Assembly: GCA_002483445.1 (NCBI GenBank)
Contig: DLHY01000004.1
Span: 29,236-93,235 of the forward strand
Direction: 5' to 3'
Origin: Blastocatellia bacterium UBA7656
GTDB lineage: Bacteria > Acidobacteriota > Blastocatellia > UBA7656
DNA length: 64,000 nucleotides
Made by a program: the position numbers and the translations under genes. A model generated the notes under the pieces. That model had not been told where the DNA came from and ran no database searches. It saw nothing but the letters and a program-made list of their open reading frames with translations. Positions 18,331 to 27,260 of the stretch are shown here, in pieces; within the stretch, counting starts at the first letter, position 1, and each line of letters starts with the position of its first letter.

Positions 18331-18350
18331 ACGCAAGGCGAGCTTGCGGT
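18331..18350. repeat. dispersed GCGCAA palindrome, copy 3 (degenerate)
   Basis: ACGCAAG and CTTGCGG surround a short centre; the stem is shorter than in other copies. It lies just upstream of the serine hydrolase start. Confidence 0.5.
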
Positions 18351-18375
18351 GGATTAGTTCGTATTTCAGCAAATT

Positions 18376-18810
18376 TCATCTGGCAGAAGAGCAGGGCCAC
18401 CAGAGCGGCGGTGTTTTACTTACGTTACTCCCCTTGTAGAATATGTCTACCTTGTCTGATTCCTCGCGTATGCCTTCTATGTTCATTCGGCTGAAAATCT
18501 CCTTTGACTTCGTAACAGTGACCCAAACGCGATCCCCTTCACTGAGTTCATCAAGTTCTTTTCCAGTGAGAACGAGATTATCTACGACTATTTCAGGTTC
18601 GAAGTACCTGCCGGAACACACACGATCAACGCGGTATTTTGCGAGACGATAAAATGCAAATACTCCACTCATCGGCATCTGAGGGCCGACGCGCAAAACG
18701 GTTCCTTCAAACGCAAGCCCGCCAGTTTCATCAGGCAGAGAACTGTTGCCAATCCTTGAAGAGCTTGCCAAAAGCGTGATGAACAAAACTCCTGCTCCAA
18801 TCGCTTTCAT
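18376..18810 (-). CDS. exported hypothetical protein, OB/tissue-inhibitor-like outline
   Basis: Signal peptide residues 1-23. The mature 120 residues contain AFEGTVLRVGP, AKYRVDRVCSGRYFEPEIVVDN and DRVWVTVTKSKEIFS, a strand order similar to small secreted OB-fold domains. It has one Cys in the core and one near the C-terminus (WWPCSS). I do not recognise a family. It ends close to the serine hydrolase and starts 12 bases after the amidohydrolase stop on the same strand, so the three may be co-transcribed. Confidence 0.6.
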   Translation of the reverse strand: MKAIGAGVLFITLLASSSRIGNSSLPDETGGLAFEGTVLRVGPQMPMSGVFAFYRLAKYRVDRVCSGRYFEPEIVVDNLVLTGKELDELSEGDRVWVTVTKSKEIFSRMNIEGIREESDKVDIFYKGSNVSKTPPLWWPCSSAR

Positions 18811-18822
18811 AAAGCCTCCTTT

Positions 18823-20190
18823 TCACTTATACCGCTGGCCACGTTTGATGACGATGTCGACTCGTTGAAGAAGATTGATGAAGCGAAGCGCATCGCCGCG
18901 AACGGCTATGATGTCGGCGTACTTGCCTTCAGTCACAGTGCCAACATCTCGATCTACTTTCATCGCCAACGCAGGCCAGTAAGTCGCCGCGCGAATCGCC
19001 ATCATCGGATCGACTCCCAATCGATTGACCCACACTTCAAGCTCTTTCCACGTCGACTGGCTGTGAAACTTCATCGGTATACCGCTATCGGTTCCGATCA
19101 GTAGAACGACGCCCGACTCGCGGAGTTGCTGAAATTTTCGCGCAAGCGTCGGCCTGCGGCTTGGCGTGAGTTGAAAATAAGGCAGGCGATCAGGATGGCT
19201 GATCGATTCACGGATATCAGCGATGATGTTTTCTGGAAGTCCCACTTTCCACGAAGGATCGTCCAACTCTTCCCGGTTGTCGCGCAGGTATTCGTAATTG
19301 AACAAGCCTTCGATGGTCGGAGTCCAAAAGAGCGGCCCAAGATTCATCTTCGCCGTTCGCTCGCGGATCATCTCGATTATGTCCGCCGGATATTCGGGAG
19401 CCGACGAAAGCCCCGTATGCTCGAAGCAATCCACGCCCGCTTTCAAACCGCGACGAATTTCATCAGGCCGATGCGAATGACCTACGACCGGCAATCTATG
19501 TTTGTGCGCTTCATCGACTACGGCCATGACTTCTTCCATCGTCATCTGATCCTGATCTATGAGCTTGATGCAATTGACTCCGGCTTCAGCCAGACGGCGC
19601 ACCTTCGCGCGAGCGTCTTCCACTCCCGTCACGCCCCATCTGAACAATTCGGTTCCGGGATAGGGCGCGTGCTGAATGAACGGGCCTGAGACGTAAAGCG
19701 TAGGGCCGGGAATCTCGCCGCGATTTATTCGATCACGAACAGAGATGCTGTCTTTGAGCGGCCCGCCGAGATCGCGCGCGCTGGTCACCCCGGCCATCAG
19801 CAGTTGCTTTGCCGACGCGGGCATAATCACGCTCTCGAAGAGCGACGGATAAGTTTTATCCCAGTGATCATAATCAGCGTGGCCGTTTATCATCAGGTGA
19901 ACGTGCATGTCCCACAGACCCGGAAGGACAGTCATGCCTTCGGTCGATATGATCTCGGCATTTTTCGGAATGGCGAGCGTCCCCACTTGTCCAACGGCTT
20001 TTATGCGCTGGCCTTCGATGATGATGACGCTGTTCGGTATGGGCCGCCCGCCGAAGCCATCGATGAGCGTTCCGCCGACGATGGCTTTTACGGGCGCGGA
20101 CTGCGGATGAGTTGAAAAACCTGCGACAGCCAGAGCGCAGACGATGAGCGAGGCGACCATCAATCGTGAGAGACGCGGCAGTTTTTTCAT
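18823..20190 (-). CDS. metal-dependent amidohydrolase, imidazolonepropionase-like, exported
   Basis: Signal peptide residues 1-25. Motifs in order: GGTLIDGFGG, GLWDMHVHL (metal HxH, near residue 100), VVGHSH and CFEHTG (metal His), and LIGTDSG (catalytic Asp). The late PALAMKVDRDVGTVTEGKYADI stretch is the usual beta-sandwich return. The family acts on cyclic amides or peptides (prolidase-like); the substrate is not fixed. Length 455. Confidence 0.92.
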   Translation of the reverse strand: MKKLPRLSRLMVASLIVCALAVAGFSTHPQSAPVKAIVGGTLIDGFGGRPIPNSVIIIEGQRIKAVGQVGTLAIPKNAEIISTEGMTVLPGLWDMHVHLMINGHADYDHWDKTYPSLFESVIMPASAKQLLMAGVTSARDLGGPLKDSISVRDRINRGEIPGPTLYVSGPFIQHAPYPGTELFRWGVTGVEDARAKVRRLAEAGVNCIKLIDQDQMTMEEVMAVVDEAHKHRLPVVGHSHRPDEIRRGLKAGVDCFEHTGLSSAPEYPADIIEMIRERTAKMNLGPLFWTPTIEGLFNYEYLRDNREELDDPSWKVGLPENIIADIRESISHPDRLPYFQLTPSRRPTLARKFQQLRESGVVLLIGTDSGIPMKFHSQSTWKELEVWVNRLGVDPMMAIRAATYWPALAMKVDRDVGTVTEGKYADIIAVRGDALRFINLLQRVDIVIKRGQRYK

Positions 20191-20336
20191 AGTGACCCTC
20201 CAGAGACGATTTGCGCGGAGAGATTATCTACAAACCCGCGCTCGAAGCAAAGAGCTTTCAGCAGACAACCCTTGAATAAATCATCAATGCTCGTTAGAAC
20301 TATCATCGAGAGACACTCGGCAAGAGGCATACAAGA

Positions 20337-22187
20337 GTGGGAAACCTCTATGAAGAATTCGAGAGCGAACTCGAAGGCTGGCGTCGCAAATATGTGGGCC
20401 GCCCGGAGCGCGAGATACGACAACTCTTCCTGCTCGCCCTTGAGCGCGAAGAGATAGTGTCAATCGGCTACTCTGAAGATGTCATACTCCGCAGGCTCGC
20501 TCATACTCAACTCGACGAAGAAATCCGCGACCTCATTCATCACGCGCTCGTCTGGATATGGAAAGACGAGCAGATGCACGCGATCTATGTTCGCGGCACG
20601 CTCCTCAAATCCGCAGGCGCGAGATTGCGCACGCTCGCTTTTATGCGCCAGATGTCGGGCGTGACCGGCGGATGGGCCGCCTCCGTCCGTCAGCACGTCC
20701 GCTTCTCGGACGCGCCGCTTTCGCGCTCGATAGCCACTCTCATCATGTGGGGGGGATACCTGCTCGGTCAGGTGCCGAAAGATGTCTGGCCTCATCTCGA
20801 TTATCGCCCCTTTCGCGATTACTGCCTCTACAACATAGACGCCGAGCGAACCGCGTGGCTTTGCTTCAAACGGGTGGTCGAGCTTGCTCAAGATCATGCG
20901 GAGACACGGGCGATGGCTGACGATTTTCGCCGCGCTCAGGAAGACGAAGATCGCCACCGCCGAATCTTTGAAATCCTCGCTCACGCGCTTGATGAACGTG
21001 ATCGCCTCTCACAGGGAGAGACAGCCGACGCGCTGGCCGAAAAAATCGGCGAGGTCGGCGAAGTGTTCCTTCCCCGCTCGCGTCGGCGCGGCCCTGCGGC
21101 TGAAAACCCTCTGGGAAGCGGCGGGCGCGTGTTCGTGTTTCGCGGAGAAACGTCAGAAGAAAAACTTCCGCTGTTGAATCAAGTGCTTGACGAAGCAGGA
21201 CTCCCGACATTGCTTGAAGAGCGCGCCCGCAGATCAGGCAAACCGTTGAGCGATATCAGCGTAGCCATCAAGCCGACCTTTATGCTGGGCTATCATCGCA
21301 AAGACCTATCGACGATCACCGACACGGAGCTTCTCTCTGAGCTTGCGCTTTATCTTCGACGACTGGGGTGCAAAGATGTCGCCGTCGTCGAAGCGCGCAA
21401 CATCTATGATAAGTTTTATAAGAATCGAACCGTCGCGGATGTCGCGCGCTACTTCCGTATAGAGTCGCCGCACTTTCGCGTAGTCGATAGCAGCGAAGAG
21501 CAGGTGCCGCACGAGTATGAAAGAGGGCTTGCTCAATACACAGTCGGGCGCACGTGGAAAGAAGCGGATTTTCGCATCACCTTCAGCAAGATGCGCAGCC
21601 ATCCGGTCGAGATGGTTTATCTGACCATCGGCAACACCGAGGGACTAGGCCAGCGGTGCGAGGAATTCTTTTTCGTCGAGCGACAGGCGCAACGCGAGAC
21701 AGCGAACCTTATGCTGATCGATGAGTTCCCTCCTCACTTCGCTCTCATCGATGCTTACGACAGCGCGCCCGACGGACTGCTCGGCATGATGGGCTGCCCG
21801 CGTCCGCACTCGCCGCGTCGAATTTATGCCGGAGCGGATGCGATAGCGGTCGATATGGTAGCTGCCCGTCACCTCGGTGTGAGCGACCCGCGAGATTCGT
21901 CGCTTCTTCGCGCGGCGTGTCACTGGTTCGGCAATCCTTCGAAGAGCATCGAGGTCACAGGTTGCGATGAACCTGTCGTGGATTGGCGCGGGCCTTATCA
22001 CAACGAATGGTCTACGCTGTTGAGTCTGTTTGCATATCCGGTTTATCAGTTCGCAAGCTCGCGGGGCGCGGTGTTCGTTCCCGAAATGGATAAAGAGGCG
22101 TTCCCGCCCATAGAACCTGAAGGGATGATTCTCCGCTTGCGTCGCCGCAGCCTTCAGGCATTTTTAGGACTGAGGCACAGGAAATAA
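20337..22187 (+). CDS. ferritin-like diiron domain fused to DUF362 domain
   Basis: Residues 1-220 form a ferritin-like four-helix part with candidate diiron ligands: Glu37-39, ExxH at 78-81 (DEQMH), Glu170 and ExxH at 204-207 (DEDRH). Residues 290-590 are a DUF362 domain (VAIKPTFMLGYHRKD, TELLSELALYLRRLGCKDVAVVE, ITFSKMRSH, GMMGCPRPHSPRRIYAGADAIAVDMVAARHLG). DUF362 proteins are often iron-sulphur or oxidoreductase-linked; the fusion suggests a redox or metal-handling job. The GTG start at 20337 has AAGAGG nine bases upstream. Followed by a CrtI-like oxidoreductase. Confidence 0.8.
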   Translation: MGNLYEEFESELEGWRRKYVGRPEREIRQLFLLALEREEIVSIGYSEDVILRRLAHTQLDEEIRDLIHHALVWIWKDEQMHAIYVRGTLLKSAGARLRTLAFMRQMSGVTGGWAASVRQHVRFSDAPLSRSIATLIMWGGYLLGQVPKDVWPHLDYRPFRDYCLYNIDAERTAWLCFKRVVELAQDHAETRAMADDFRRAQEDEDRHRRIFEILAHALDERDRLSQGETADALAEKIGEVGEVFLPRSRRRGPAAENPLGSGGRVFVFRGETSEEKLPLLNQVLDEAGLPTLLEERARRSGKPLSDISVAIKPTFMLGYHRKDLSTITDTELLSELALYLRRLGCKDVAVVEARNIYDKFYKNRTVADVARYFRIESPHFRVVDSSEEQVPHEYERGLAQYTVGRTWKEADFRITFSKMRSHPVEMVYLTIGNTEGLGQRCEEFFFVERQAQRETANLMLIDEFPPHFALIDAYDSAPDGLLGMMGCPRPHSPRRIYAGADAIAVDMVAARHLGVSDPRDSSLLRAACHWFGNPSKSIEVTGCDEPVVDWRGPYHNEWSTLLSLFAYPVYQFASSRGAVFVPEMDKEAFPPIEPEGMILRLRRRSLQAFLGLRHRK

Positions 22188-22192
22188 TCGTG

Positions 22193-22213
22193 GCGCAATC
22201 TGTTAGATTGCGC
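22193..22213. repeat. dispersed GCGCAA palindrome, copy 4
   Basis: GCGCAATCT, GTT, AGATTGCGC: 9-bp perfect stem, six bases after the preceding gene's stop. With copy 5 it forms a closely spaced pair. Confidence 0.8.
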
Positions 22214-22265
22214 TGCTGGTTTTTGCAAAGCAGCAAGGATGCCTGAAGCCAGAAAATCTGAAGGG

Positions 22266-22286
22266 ACGCAAGCTGGCAGCTTGCGC
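22266..22286. repeat. dispersed GCGCAA palindrome, copy 5
   Basis: ACGCAAGCT, GGC, AGCTTGCGC; eight of nine pairs match. It ends eight bases before the CrtI-like start codon, so it would sit in the 5' leader or the ribosome-binding region. Confidence 0.75.
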
Positions 22287-22293
22287 TACTGAA

Positions 22294-23706
22294 ATGACTA
22301 CGAGCGTCATCATCATAGGCGCGGGGATGGGCGGGCTGGCCTCGGCGCTCAGGCTCGCGCTTCACGGCTTTCGCGTCTCGGTGATCGAAGCGCGTGCAAG
22401 CGCGGGCGGCCTCGCTTCAGGTTTTGAAAAAGACGGCTTTCTGTTCGATGCAGGGCCGTACATTCTGCTCGACCGAAACGGGCTTGAGTGGGCCTTCAAC
22501 CAGCTTGGCCTCGATCTCGAATCGAGCGTCTCGCTTCGCAAGATCGAAGACGTTTACGAAGTCTCTTCAGAAAGCGCGTCAGTTCATTTTCATTCAGACC
22601 TCGAAGAAACAGCAGCCGGATTTGAGCGACAGTGGAAAGGGAGCGGAAAGCGATACAGGGATTTCGTTGAATCAAGCCTGATCGTGTATGAGCGGTTGCG
22701 GCCCTTGCTCCACGTCTCTCATCCGGGACTTTTGGACTTGATTCGATTCAGAGCGTTGACCGTCGCGCCTTTCGTGCTGCGGTCGCTCAAGTCAGTGCTT
22801 GATCGAACAGGTTTGCCGCGGCCCGTGATTGATGCGCTTTCGATATGGACTCACATCGCGGGGCAGCAGGCGAGCGAAGCTCCGAGCGTGATGGCTATGG
22901 TTCCTGCGCTCATTCATAAAGTCGGCGCGTACTATCCTGTAAATGGAATCGGCTCGATACCCGAAGTGTTGGCCAGAGCAGCCGAATCAGCCGGCGTCGA
23001 GTTTCGCTACGGCTGCAAAATCAAATCGATTCGATGCACTCGTGGTCGCGTGGCCGGAGTTGAAACTGCGGATGGAGAGTTCATCGCGGCTGATGCGGTA
23101 GTTTCGAATCACAGCGGAGTAGGCACATACCTCGAATTGACTGACGCGACGCCTCGCAGAGCAAGCGAGCGTTTGAAAAAACTTCCGCTGCAATCTCCCG
23201 GCGTGATCGCTTATCTCGCAGTCAAAGGACGAATCCGTCCGCCTTATCTTCGATTCAATCTTCCAGCAAACGAGCTTTGCCGATTGCTTGTTGCGCCGTC
23301 TGTCCTTGCGCCTGAAACGGAGCGCGACGGGTGGTGGCCTGCTCGATTGATCGCCCCGATGAGATTTGCTGAAGCGGAAAGCGGCGAGTCTCGGCAGCGC
23401 GAATACCTCAGTCGAATTCTCGAAGAGAGTTGGTGGCGCGCGCTTATCGAAGAGCATCGAGTGATAGCGACGCGCATACCTTCGGAATGGGGCCGCGAGT
23501 TTACGCTTTATCGCGACAGCATGAACGCGGTGATGACTGCTCAATTGATGCGAAGGGGAAGGCTCAGTCATCGCAGCCCTTACGCGCGAGGTCTCTACCT
23601 TGCGGGCAGTTCGACTCATCCCGGCCAGTGGGTCAGCTTCGCGGCCATCTCAGGCATTTTAGCCGCTGACTGTCTGCGTGAGGATTACGAACCGGATGCT
23701 GCTTGA
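22294..23706 (+). CDS. FAD-dependent oxidoreductase, phytoene desaturase/CrtI-like
   Basis: An N-terminal Rossmann motif VIIIGAGMGGLASALRLALHG (dinucleotide binding) is followed by the second Glu of IEARASAGGLASGF, FDAGPYILLD, and a C-terminal GLYLAGSSTHPGQWVSFAAISG FAD-closing block. This is the CrtI/NAD(P)-binding phytoene desaturase/isomerase superfamily, acting on polyene or other lipid substrates at the membrane. No other carotenoid gene is near, so a carotenoid role is only one option. Its end overlaps the next gene. Confidence 0.88.
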   Translation: MTTSVIIIGAGMGGLASALRLALHGFRVSVIEARASAGGLASGFEKDGFLFDAGPYILLDRNGLEWAFNQLGLDLESSVSLRKIEDVYEVSSESASVHFHSDLEETAAGFERQWKGSGKRYRDFVESSLIVYERLRPLLHVSHPGLLDLIRFRALTVAPFVLRSLKSVLDRTGLPRPVIDALSIWTHIAGQQASEAPSVMAMVPALIHKVGAYYPVNGIGSIPEVLARAAESAGVEFRYGCKIKSIRCTRGRVAGVETADGEFIAADAVVSNHSGVGTYLELTDATPRRASERLKKLPLQSPGVIAYLAVKGRIRPPYLRFNLPANELCRLLVAPSVLAPETERDGWWPARLIAPMRFAEAESGESRQREYLSRILEESWWRALIEEHRVIATRIPSEWGREFTLYRDSMNAVMTAQLMRRGRLSHRSPYARGLYLAGSSTHPGQWVSFAAISGILAADCLREDYEPDAA

Positions 23707-24508
23707 AACGACTTTTGAAATTATCGACGGAAAGCGGCTGCGCGTGGCTCGCGCGGGGAGCGGGCCGCCCCTCGTTTTGCTTCACGGCTATCCAGATAAT
23801 TTGCAGATATGGTCCAGGCTCGTCCCATTGCTTTCGGAGCGATTCGAAGTGATCGCTTTTGACTGGCCCGGCATGGGGCGAAGCGACCGTTGGTCAGGCG
23901 GCGCGACTCCATTTCACAAAGCTGAAAGACTCCTCGTGTTACTTGATCACTGGAAGATCGAGCGCGCAAGCGTTGTTGGTCTTGATATGGGCGGGCAGCC
24001 CGCGCTCGTCGCAGCCGCGCTTCATCCTGAACGAGTGGCGAAGCTCATAGTTATGAACTCTCTCGTTTTCTGGAATGTGAAAACTTCGTGGGAGATAGCG
24101 GTACTGAGACGGTTTCGCTGGAATCAACTCATCATCCGCCGATTGCCGCGTGTTGTTTTCCGTCGCGCCGAATCTACGTTCCTGCCCGAAGGCCAGCGAT
24201 TGCCTGCGGATTTGCGCGAAGATTTGTGGAGCAGTTTCAACCAAACGGATGTGCGCAAATTCATCGTGCGGATGTGCGCGGGCTATCAGGGAACGCTAAG
24301 GCGACTGGCTGATCTCTACGGGCAAATCACGTGTCCTACGCTCGCATTGTGGGCAGAGCGAGATAAGCATTTCCCTGTCGCGCACGCCCGACGACTTCAC
24401 GAAGTGATTCCCGATTCGCAGATTCACGTCATTCGCAACGCGGAGCATTGGATGGCTTTTCACGCGGCTGAAGAGACGGCGAAAGCCATAATCGATTTCG
24501 CTGGTTGA
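23696..24508 (+). CDS. alpha/beta hydrolase
   Basis: HGYPDN oxyanion loop, nucleophile elbow in VVGLDMGGQPAL (Asp in place of the usual Ser: GLDMGG), AERDKHFPVAHA and the terminal AEHWMAFH His. The GxDxGG elbow is that of haloalkane-dehalogenase or epoxide-hydrolase types. Two starts are possible: ATG 23696 or GTG 23678; both overlap the end of the CrtI-like gene (23706), so translation is probably coupled. Length from ATG is 270 residues. Product acts with, or on a product of, the oxidoreductase by inference only. Confidence 0.85.
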   Translation: MLLETTFEIIDGKRLRVARAGSGPPLVLLHGYPDNLQIWSRLVPLLSERFEVIAFDWPGMGRSDRWSGGATPFHKAERLLVLLDHWKIERASVVGLDMGGQPALVAAALHPERVAKLIVMNSLVFWNVKTSWEIAVLRRFRWNQLIIRRLPRVVFRRAESTFLPEGQRLPADLREDLWSSFNQTDVRKFIVRMCAGYQGTLRRLADLYGQITCPTLALWAERDKHFPVAHARRLHEVIPDSQIHVIRNAEHWMAFHAAEETAKAIIDFAG

Positions 24509-24512
24509 ACGA

Positions 24513-26192
24513 TCAGTCGGCTTCGGCAGCGATTTCGTTCTTGATAGCCGAAGGCTCATGCTGTGAATCGATAGTGGTCATCTCAGCCATCAGCAACCGC
24601 TCGCATTCGGCGGGCGAAGATGCGACCTTTTCGGGTTTTCCCCTGAGCGTAGGCCGCATCCTCGGAAGCCAGAAGCTTGAAATGAACGCAAGCGCAGCGA
24701 ATATACCGCCCACTACGAATGCGTTATGCAACGCGCCGCCTATCGCGCGCTCCATCGGTTTGATTATCGGTTGGGGAAGCTCTGCGCGCGCCTGTGGATC
24801 GATGAGCGCGCTCGGATTACGAACTATGCGCGCGACTTCCCCCTGCGGCAGGCCGCTCTCCTGCTGAATGTCGGACAGATGCGAGGCCAGACTTATAGAC
24901 ATCACCGCACCCATAACAGCCACGCCCACCGCGCCGCCTATCGATCTGGCAAACTGATTGAGCGATGTCACGATGCCTAACCGATTTCGCTCGACGGAAT
25001 TTTGCATCGTGATTAGCAGCGCAAGCACCACAAGCCCCGTTCCTGCACCCATCATCGACATATCGACGAGCAGCAACCATCGCGGCGTGCCTGGGCCGAT
25101 GCGCGAAAGCACGACGAAGCTCGCGGTCAAAATCGTCAGCCCCGCGATCACAGTCGGGCGATAACCGACTCTGAGCATCAATCGCCCGCCGATGACTGCA
25201 AGTGAAACCCAACTGAGAAGGAAAGGAGTCAATACCCTTCCTGCTTCCGTCGCGCTTCCGCCCAGCGTGGCCTGAACGAAGAGAGGTATGAAGGTCAGCG
25301 CGCCGAACAATGCTGTGCCGAGAAAAACGCTGGTCACTGAGCCTACGGCCACTACCCGATTTCGAAAAAGCGAAAGCGGAACTATCGGGTCTGAGGCTTT
25401 CTTCTCTGCGCGGATGAACAGCCATGTGAATATGAAAAAGCCCACTACGGGGAGGATCATTATCGGAGAAGTCCACACCTCCGGGTCTGCGCTCTCGGCA
25501 AGCGCGAAGAGAAGAAGCGTGATGGCAAGCGACAGATATAATGCGCCGGCGTAATCGATGACCGGGCGCTCGTGGCGTTCAGGCTCCTTGAGCGCGACTC
25601 CGACGACCACTGCGGCGGCCAATCCCACGGGCAGGTTGATGTAGAAGACCCATCGCCATGAAAAATTGTCTGTAATAAATCCCCCGGCCAACGGCCCGAT
25701 GATCGAGGCCATGCCCCATACTCCGCTGAACCACCCTTGAATGCGCGCTCTCTCGCGGAGGGTGAAGATGTCGCCGTTGATCGTGAGGCTTATAGGGATG
25801 AGCGCGCCTGCTCCGAGTCCCTGAATGGCGCGAAAAGTTATGAGTTGAGTCATCGTCTGCGCCGCGCCCGACAGCGCAGACCCCGCGAGAAAAATCGCCA
25901 CGCCCGCCAGATAAATCGGCCTCCTGCCGTAGAGATCAGAAAGCCTTCCCCAGACAGGCACAGTCACTGTGCCGGTGAGCAAATAAGCGGTGATGACCCA
26001 CGAGTAACGATCCAGTCCGCCGAGCGAAGCTATTATCGTCGGCATCGCCGTGCCTACGACGGTCGCTTCCATCGCAGCCAGAAACATGCCTGTCAGGATG
26101 CCCGCCGTTACTGCCCATCGCCTCCGCTGCGACAGTATGACGTGAGGCTGTTCGATCAGTGTTTGCGATTCTTCCGTCTCCGTTGTTTTCAT
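24513..26192 (-). CDS. MFS drug/proton antiporter, DHA2 (EmrB/QacA-type), 14 TMS
   Basis: About 14 hydrophobic helices, with GMFLAAMEATVVGTAMPTI (motif of TM1), WGRLSDLYGRRPIY (loop 2-3), LGAGALIPISL and GPLAGGFITDNFSWRWVFYINLPVG (TM5/6, typical of DHA2). Length 559 is normal. Members export toxic hydrophobic compounds or surfactants, exchanging for protons. No regulator is adjacent, so the inducer cannot be read. It converges on the alpha/beta hydrolase with three bases between stops. Confidence 0.95.
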   Translation of the reverse strand: MKTTETEESQTLIEQPHVILSQRRRWAVTAGILTGMFLAAMEATVVGTAMPTIIASLGGLDRYSWVITAYLLTGTVTVPVWGRLSDLYGRRPIYLAGVAIFLAGSALSGAAQTMTQLITFRAIQGLGAGALIPISLTINGDIFTLRERARIQGWFSGVWGMASIIGPLAGGFITDNFSWRWVFYINLPVGLAAAVVVGVALKEPERHERPVIDYAGALYLSLAITLLLFALAESADPEVWTSPIMILPVVGFFIFTWLFIRAEKKASDPIVPLSLFRNRVVAVGSVTSVFLGTALFGALTFIPLFVQATLGGSATEAGRVLTPFLLSWVSLAVIGGRLMLRVGYRPTVIAGLTILTASFVVLSRIGPGTPRWLLLVDMSMMGAGTGLVVLALLITMQNSVERNRLGIVTSLNQFARSIGGAVGVAVMGAVMSISLASHLSDIQQESGLPQGEVARIVRNPSALIDPQARAELPQPIIKPMERAIGGALHNAFVVGGIFAALAFISSFWLPRMRPTLRGKPEKVASSPAECERLLMAEMTTIDSQHEPSAIKNEIAAEAD

Positions 26193-26213
26193 TTAGATTA
26201 TCGCGCGCAAAGG

Positions 26214-26423
26214 CTAAACCTTCTTTCGAAGCTGGATCAGCGGGTCGGATGGTTCTCTTTCCTTAGAGATAATAACGTGATTCAAACAAACAGGGCAGCG
26301 GAGGCGTCGCCGTTGTCTGCCATGCTGAAAGCGGGCGTTGATGATCGCGCCGCATTCGGGACACTCGGCATCCCGGTAGCTTTCGTCCTCTTCGTCTTCA
26401 GAAATGTATCTGCGCTTCGTCAT
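26214..26423 (-). CDS. small zinc-ribbon protein
   Basis: From ATG 26421-26423 the 69-residue product has two CxxC pairs, CPECGAIIN and RCPVCLNH, spaced about 25 residues apart by a basic loop (QHGRQRRRLR). This is a rubredoxin-like zinc ribbon. A longer start from TTG at 26438 is possible. It stands between the MFS gene and xisI; function unknown. Confidence 0.6.
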   Translation of the reverse strand: MTKRRYISEDEEDESYRDAECPECGAIINARFQHGRQRRRLRCPVCLNHVIISKEREPSDPLIQLRKKV

Positions 26424-26484
26424 CAGCGGATGGATCAAGTTTCAGTCTGACAGTCTGGCTCGCGCAAGCATTCTCTTTCTAAAA

Positions 26485-26817
26485 TCAGGATACAGCATAC
26501 TCGGTGTGTTTCCTGATCTCAGGCGAACGGAATGCCAGGACTATGTGGTTTTTCGGAACGCCTGCGGCTTCAAGTTCTGTCGCTATGCCCTGCTCAGTGC
26601 CGTCGCGCTGAATCCAGAATTTGCCATTGATGATATCGACGTGAACCAGACAGCCGTGAATCCGTCTTTTGTCCCAGCCGACGTTCATCAAAAGATAATG
26701 ATCGCCCGCGCGATCAAACACGGTCTGAGATTGAATATCACCATAGGCATAGGGTATCTGCGCGTATTCAGTCAGCACTCGCTCAATGATCTGGCGATAG
26801 TCGTCTAGGGTATCCAT
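26485..26817 (-). CDS. xisI: XisI family protein
   Basis: The 110-residue product matches XisI throughout: DDYRQIIERVLTEYAQIPYAYGDIQSQTVFD, YLLMNVGWDKRRIHGCLVHVDI, KFWIQRDGTEQGIATELEAAGVPKNHIVLAFRSPEIR. XisI is half of the XisH-XisI pair first seen as control factors for fdxN-element excision in cyanobacteria; the pair is widespread beyond that role. Its start lies inside the end of xisH (13-bp overlap), as in intact pairs, but xisH here is broken. Confidence 0.9.
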   Translation of the reverse strand: MDTLDDYRQIIERVLTEYAQIPYAYGDIQSQTVFDRAGDHYLLMNVGWDKRRIHGCLVHVDIINGKFWIQRDGTEQGIATELEAAGVPKNHIVLAFRSPEIRKHTEYAVS

Positions 26818-27222
26818 CGAATAATAACCTCCTGAACCGGATCGAAGATGATGAGAAGAACGCGCTCGTTCTTGAGCAAAAGTTTGCCGATGGGTTCTTC
26901 GAAGATATCGGTAAGAATCTCTTCGGGAACCGCAAGATACAACACGCGATCTGGTTCGCGTTCGGCCAGAACGTCATGTTAAAGGACATATTGCCCCAGC
27001 GCTTTTTCCAATTCGACCAGAGTCGGATGGGCCGACAAAGCTTTTGATCTCCACCGCTATTTTGCGCTCGGCTTTTTCAGCCGCCAGGAGTCGTTCCGCG
27101 CCCAGGTCTACAAACATATCCTTCGCTCCCCATTTGAGCGTGAGAGGATCATGCGTTATCGTCCATCCGTCTTTGACGAGCGCGTTCTTAACGGTGTTGT
27201 GGTGCATGTCTCTGGCTGGCAT
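26805..27222 (-). pseudogene. xisH: XisH family protein, frameshift and stop
   Basis: The start MPARDMHHNTVKNAL and ITHDPLTLKWGAKDMFVDLGAERLLAAEKAERKIAVEIKSFVGPSD are intact XisH (the DLGAE ... VEIK pattern is nuclease-like). The frame then shifts by one base near 27027; the rest reads TLVELEKALGQYVL, a TAA stop at 26990, then HDVLAEREPDRVLYLAVPEEILTDIFEEPIGKLLL and IIFDPVQEVIIRWIP. A frameshift plus a stop make full-length protein impossible unless recoding occurs. Pair with intact xisI. Confidence 0.85.
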
Positions 27223-27260
27223 ACGAACCTTCCTGGCTCCTGTTTCAAAGCAACATTGAC

